In this document: positions 59,105 through 64,000 of the stretch, in pieces
How the letters are laid out: each line of letters begins with the position of its first letter
Numbering within the stretch: the first letter of the stretch is position 1
NCBI GenBank assembly: GCA_947623455.1
Contig: OX392530.1
Location: 34,503,405 to 34,567,404 of the forward strand
Source of the DNA: Mimachlamys varia
Taxonomy: Eukaryota > Mollusca > Bivalvia > Pectinida > Pectinidae
Reading direction: 5' to 3'
DNA length: 64,000 nt
Translations under genes and position numbers: made by a program
The notes under the pieces: model-generated
The model's input: the letters and a program-made list of their open reading frames with translations, nothing else
What the model was told of the DNA's origin: nothing
Database searches by the model: none

Positions 59105-62100
59105 CCTACAGTATGTAGAATCACAGACTGTACTTACATTGGTTACAATACACTGGTCTAGTCCACCCCGCACTACAGTGTGTAGAATCACAGACTGTAC
59201 TTACATTGGTTACAATACACTGGTCCAGTCCACCCCGCAATACAGCGTGTACAATCACAGACTGTACTTACATTGGTTACAATACAATGGTCCAGTCCAC
59301 CCCGCAATACAGTAGAATCACAGACTGTATTTACATTAGTTACAATACACTGGTCCAGTGCCCCCCGCACTACAGTGTGTTGAATCAGACTGTACTACAC
59401 TGGTTACAATACACTGGTCCAGTCCATCCCGCACTACAGTGTGTAGAATCACAGACTGTACGTACACTGGTTAAAATACACTGGTCCAGTCCACCCCGCA
59501 CTACAGTGTGTAGAATCACAGACTGTACTTATACTGGTTACAATACACTGGTCCAGTCCACCCAGCACTACAGTGTGAAGAATCACAAACTGTACGTACA
59601 CTGGTTACAATAAAATGGTCCAGTCCACCCAGCACTACACTGTGAAGAATCACAAACTGTACGTACACTGGTTACAATACACTGCTCAAGTTCATCCCGC
59701 ACTACAGTGTGTAGAATCACAAACTGTACGTACACTGATTGCAATAAAATGGTCCAGTCCACCCCGCACTACAGTACGTAGAATCACAGACTGTACTTAC
59801 ACTGGTTACAATACACTGGTCCAGTCCACCCCGAACCACAGTGTGTAGAGTCACAGACTGTACTTACACTGGTTACAATACACTGGTCCAGTCCACCTTG
59901 CACTACAGTGTGTAGAATCACAGACTGTACTTACACTGGTTACAATACACTGGTCCAGTCCACTCCGCACTATAGTGTATAGAATCACAGACTGTACTTA
60001 CCCTGGTTACAATACACTGGTCCATCCACCCCGCACTACAGTGTGTATAATCACAGACTGTACTTACACTGGTTACAATACACTGGTTACAATACACTAG
60101 TCCAGTCCACCTTGCACTACAGTGTGTAGAATCACAGACTGTACTTACACTGGTTACAATACACTGGTCCAGTGCCCCCCGCACTACAGTGTGTTGAATC
60201 AGACTGTACTACACTGGTTACAATACACTGGTCCAGTCCATCCCGCACTACAGTGTGTAGAATCACAGACTGTACGTACACTGGTTACAATACACTGGTC
60301 CAGTCCACCCCGCACTACAGTGTGTAGAATCACAGACTGTACTTATACTGGTTACAATACACTGGTCCAGTCCACCCAGCACTACAGTGTGAAGAATCAC
60401 AAACTGTACGTACACTGGTTACAATAAAATGGTCCAGTCCACCCAGCACTACACTGTGAAGAATCACAGACTGTACGTACACTGGTTACAATACACTGCT
60501 CAAGTTCATCCCGCACTACAGTGTGTAGAATCAAAAACTGTACGTACACTGATTGCAATAAAATGGTCCAGTCCACCCCGCACTACAGTATGTAGAATCA
60601 CAGACTGTACTTACACTGGTTACAATACACTGGTCCAGTCCACCCCGAACCACAGTGTGTAGAGTCACAGACTGTACTTACACTGGTTACAATACACTGG
60701 TCCAGTCCACCTTGCACTACAGTGTGTAGAATCACAGACTGTACTTACACTGGTTACAATACACTGGTTACAATACACTAGTCCAGTCCACCTTGCACTA
60801 CAGTGTGTAGAATCACAGACTGTACTTACCCTGGTTACAATACACTGGTCCATCCACCCCGCACTACACTGTGTAGAATCACAGACTGTACTTACACTGG
60901 TTACAATACACTGGTCCAGTCCACCCCGCACTACAGTGTGTAGAATCACAGACTGTACTAACATTGGTTACAATACACTGGTCCATCCATCCCGCACTAC
61001 AGTGTGTAGAATCACAGACTGTACTTACCCTGGTTACAATACACTGGTCCATCCACCCTGCAATACACTGTTTAGAATCACAGACTGTACTTACACTGGT
61101 TACAAAACACCTGTCCAGTCCACCCCGCATTACAGTGTGTAGAATCATAGACTGTACTTATACTGGTTACAATACACTGGTCCAGTCCACTCCGCACTAC
61201 AGTGTATAGAATCACAGACTGTACTTACCCTGGTTACAATACACTGGTCCATCCACCCCGCACTACAGTGTGTATAATCACAGACTGTACTTACACTGGT
61301 TACAATACACTGGTCCAGTCCACACCACACTACATTGTGTAGAATCACAGACTGTACTTACACTGGTTACAAAACACTGGTCCAGTCCACCCCGCACTAC
61401 AGTGTGTATAATCACAGACTGTACTTACACTGGTTACAATACATTGGTCAGTCCACCCCACACTACAGTGTGTATAATCATAGACTGTTCTTACACTGGT
61501 TACAATACATTGGTCCAGTCCACCCCGAACCACAGTGTGTATAATCACAGACTGTACTTACACTGGTTACAATACACTGGTCCAGTCCAGCCCGCACTAC
61601 AGTGGGTAGAATCACAGACTGTACGTACACTTGTTACAATACACTGGTCCAGTCCACCCCACACTACATTGTGTAGAATCACAGACTGTACTTACACTGG
61701 TTACAAAACACTGGTCCAGTCCACCCCACACTACAGTGTGTAGAATCACAGACTGTACTTACACTGGTTACAATACACTGGTTACAAACACTGGTCCAGT
61801 CCACCCCACACTATAGTGTGTATAATCACAGACTGTACTTACACTTGTTACAATACACTGGTCCAGTGCCCCCCCCCCCCCGCACTACAGTGTGTAGAAT
61901 CACAGACTGTACTTACGCTGGTTACAATACACTGGTCGAGTCTATCCCGCACTACAGTGTGTAGAATCACAGACTACTTACTCTGGTTACACTTTATGTA
62001 TACTGGTCTAATCAACCCTGCAGTTCAGTATGTAGAATCATAGACTGTATTTACACTGGTTATAATACACTGGTCCAGTCCTCCTCGCACTACAGTGTGT

Positions 62101-64000
62101 ATAATCACAGACTGTACTTATACTGGTTACAATACACTGGTCCAGTCCACCCCGCATTACAGTGTGTTTAATCACAGACTTTACTTACGCTGGTTACAAT
62201 ACACTGGTCCAGTCCACCCCGCACTACAGTGTGTAGAATCACAGATTGTACTTACAATGATTACAATACACTGGTTAGAATACACTGGTCCAGTCCAACC
62301 CACACTAGAGTGTGTAGAATCCCAGACTGTACTTACTCTGGTTACACTATATGTATACTGGTCTAATCAACCCCGCAATTCAGTATGTAGAACCTAGACT
62401 GTATTTACACTGGTTACAATACACTGGTCCAGTCCACCTCGCACTACAGTGTATATACTCACAGACTGTACTTACATTGGTTACAATACACTGGTCCAGT
62501 GCCCCCCCCCCCATCACTACAGTGTGTAGAATCACAGATTGTACTTACACTGGTTACAATACACTGGTTAGAATACACTGGTCCAGTCCATCCCACACTA
62601 CAGTGTATAGAATCACACACTGTACTTACACTGGTTACAATACACTGGTCAGGTTCACCCAACATTACAGTGTGTAGAATCACAGACTGTACGTACATTG
62701 GTTACACTACTCTGGTCCAGTCCACCCCGCACTACAGTGTGTAGAATCACAGACTGTACTTACACTGGTTACAATACATTAGCCCAGTCCACCCCGCACG
62801 GCACTGTGTAGAATCACAGACTGTACTTACACTGGTTACAATACACTGGTTTAGTCCACCCCACAATACAGTGTGTATAATCACAGAGTGTACTTACACT
62901 GGTTACAATACATTGGTCCAGTCCACCCCTAACCACAGTGTGTATAATTACAGACTGTACTTACACTGGTTACAATACACTGGTCCAATCCACCCCGAAC
63001 CACAGTGTGTATAATCACAGACTGTACTTACACTGGTTACAATACATTGCTCCAATCCAACCCGAACCACAGTGTGTATAATCACAGACTGTACTTACAC
63101 TGGTTACAATACACTGGTCCAGTCCACCCCGCATTACAGTTTGTTTAATCACAGACTGTACTTACACTTGTTACAATACACTGGTCCAGTCCACCCCGCA
63201 CTACAGCGGGTAGAATCACAGACTGTACTTACGCTGGTTACAATACACTGGTCCAGTCTACCCCGCACTACAGTGTGTAGAATCACAGATTGTACTTACA
63301 CTGGTTATAATACACTGGTTTAGAATACACTGATCCAGTCCACCCCATACTAGAGTGTGTAGAATCCCAGACTGTACTTACTCTGGTTACACTATAGGTA
63401 TACTGGTCTAATCAACCCTGCAGTTCAGTATGTAGAATCATAGACTGTTCTTACTCTGGTTACACTATATGTACACTGGTCCAGTCAACCCTTTAGTTCA
63501 GTATGTAGAATCCTAAGCTGTATTTACACTGGTTACAATACACTGGTCCAGTCCACCTCGCAGTACAGTGTATAGAATCACAGACTGTACTTACATTGGT
63601 TACAATACACTGATCAAGTCCACCTCTCACTACAGTGTGTATACTCACAGACTGTACTTACATTGGTTACAATACACTGGTCCAGTGCCCCCCCCCCCCC
63701 GCACTACATTGTGTAGAATCACAGATTGTACTTACACTGGTTTCAATACACTGGTTAGAATACACTGGTCCAGTCCACCCCACACTACAGTGTGTAGAAT
63801 CATAGACTGTTCTTACTCTGGTTACACTTTATGTACACTGGTCCAGTCCACCCCACACTACAGTGTATAGAATCACACAATGTACTTACACACTGGTTAC
63901 AATACACTGGTCAGGTTCACCCCACATTACAGTGTGTAGAATCACAGACTGTACTTACATTGGTAACAATACACTGGTCCAGTTCACCCTGCACTACAGT
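59105..64000. repeat. 67-bp tandem array derived from EGF exon 4 plus splice donor
   Basis: About 73 units to the window edge, period 67 bp. On the minus strand a unit is 58 nt matching the 3' end of RPTP-2 exon 4 (coding CDSTHCSAGWTGPVYCNQ) followed by GTAAGTACA, a consensus splice donor. Most units keep GTAAGT; some have GTACGT. Read through the donor, the frame ends KYSL then TGA. Because 67 is not a multiple of three, successive units change frame. An 814-bp block is duplicated (59351 on and 60165 on). The upstream part of exon 4 is not inside the window. Confidence 0.96.

Noticed and set aside
59188..63870. Numerous short EGF-like or reverse-strand ORFs
   Set aside because: They are frames through the 67-bp array. 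Each is cut by the TGA after the donor or shifts frame at the next unit, so they are not separate genes.

Overview
This window looks like AT-rich metazoan DNA, most likely from a mollusc and probably a bivalve. That is an inference from gene architecture (fucolectin-type domain, MEGF-like EGF cassettes and receptor tyrosine phosphatase in one protein), short exons in long repeat-rich introns, and heavy transposon and minisatellite load. Nothing in it looks bacterial.

All recognisable protein-coding sequence is on the minus strand. It belongs to a head-to-tail tandem array of at least three paralogous receptor-type protein tyrosine phosphatase genes, called RPTP-1, -2 and -3 here. RPTP-1 contributes only its signal-peptide exon (487-565); the rest lies left of the window. 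RPTP-2 is present from start codon to stop (32316 down to 6274). RPTP-3 is present from exon 5 to its stop (58688 down to 40299) and continues right of the window. I read 30 exons in RPTP-2 and 27 in RPTP-3 by hand, with matching splice phases. The encoded receptor is: signal peptide, one fucolectin/F5-8C-like domain (2 exons), ten EGF-like cassettes (all phase 1-1 exons), one transmembrane helix, a juxtamembrane segment with a YxN motif, an active-type PTP domain D1, a degenerate PTP domain D2, and a tail with two YQN motifs.

The paralogues differ in an important way. RPTP-3 has a 146-nt exon (45157-45302) carrying the WPD loop and the HC of the catalytic signature. RPTP-2 has a deletion there and no such exon. 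The RPTP-2 coding sum is a multiple of three only if those 146 nt are added back, so as it stands RPTP-2 frameshifts inside D1. It has also lost two EGF cysteines. It is probably a pseudogene or encodes a truncated, phosphatase-dead receptor.

The intergenic spacers (566-6273 and 32317-40298) are paralogous. Each holds a 21-bp minisatellite, about 1.2 kb in the left spacer and about 6 kb in the right. The left spacer also carries an intact-looking 1542-bp Tc1-family transposon with perfect 25-bp inverted ends; the right spacer preserves its empty target site. At the right edge, 59105-64000 and beyond is a 67-bp tandem array made from the 3' end of EGF exon 4 plus its splice donor, amplified about 73 times. 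Introns contain a tRNA-derived SINE with a 16-bp target duplication, foldback/MITE-like elements, an array of AGATATCT-centred palindromes, a dispersed repeat family and microsatellites.
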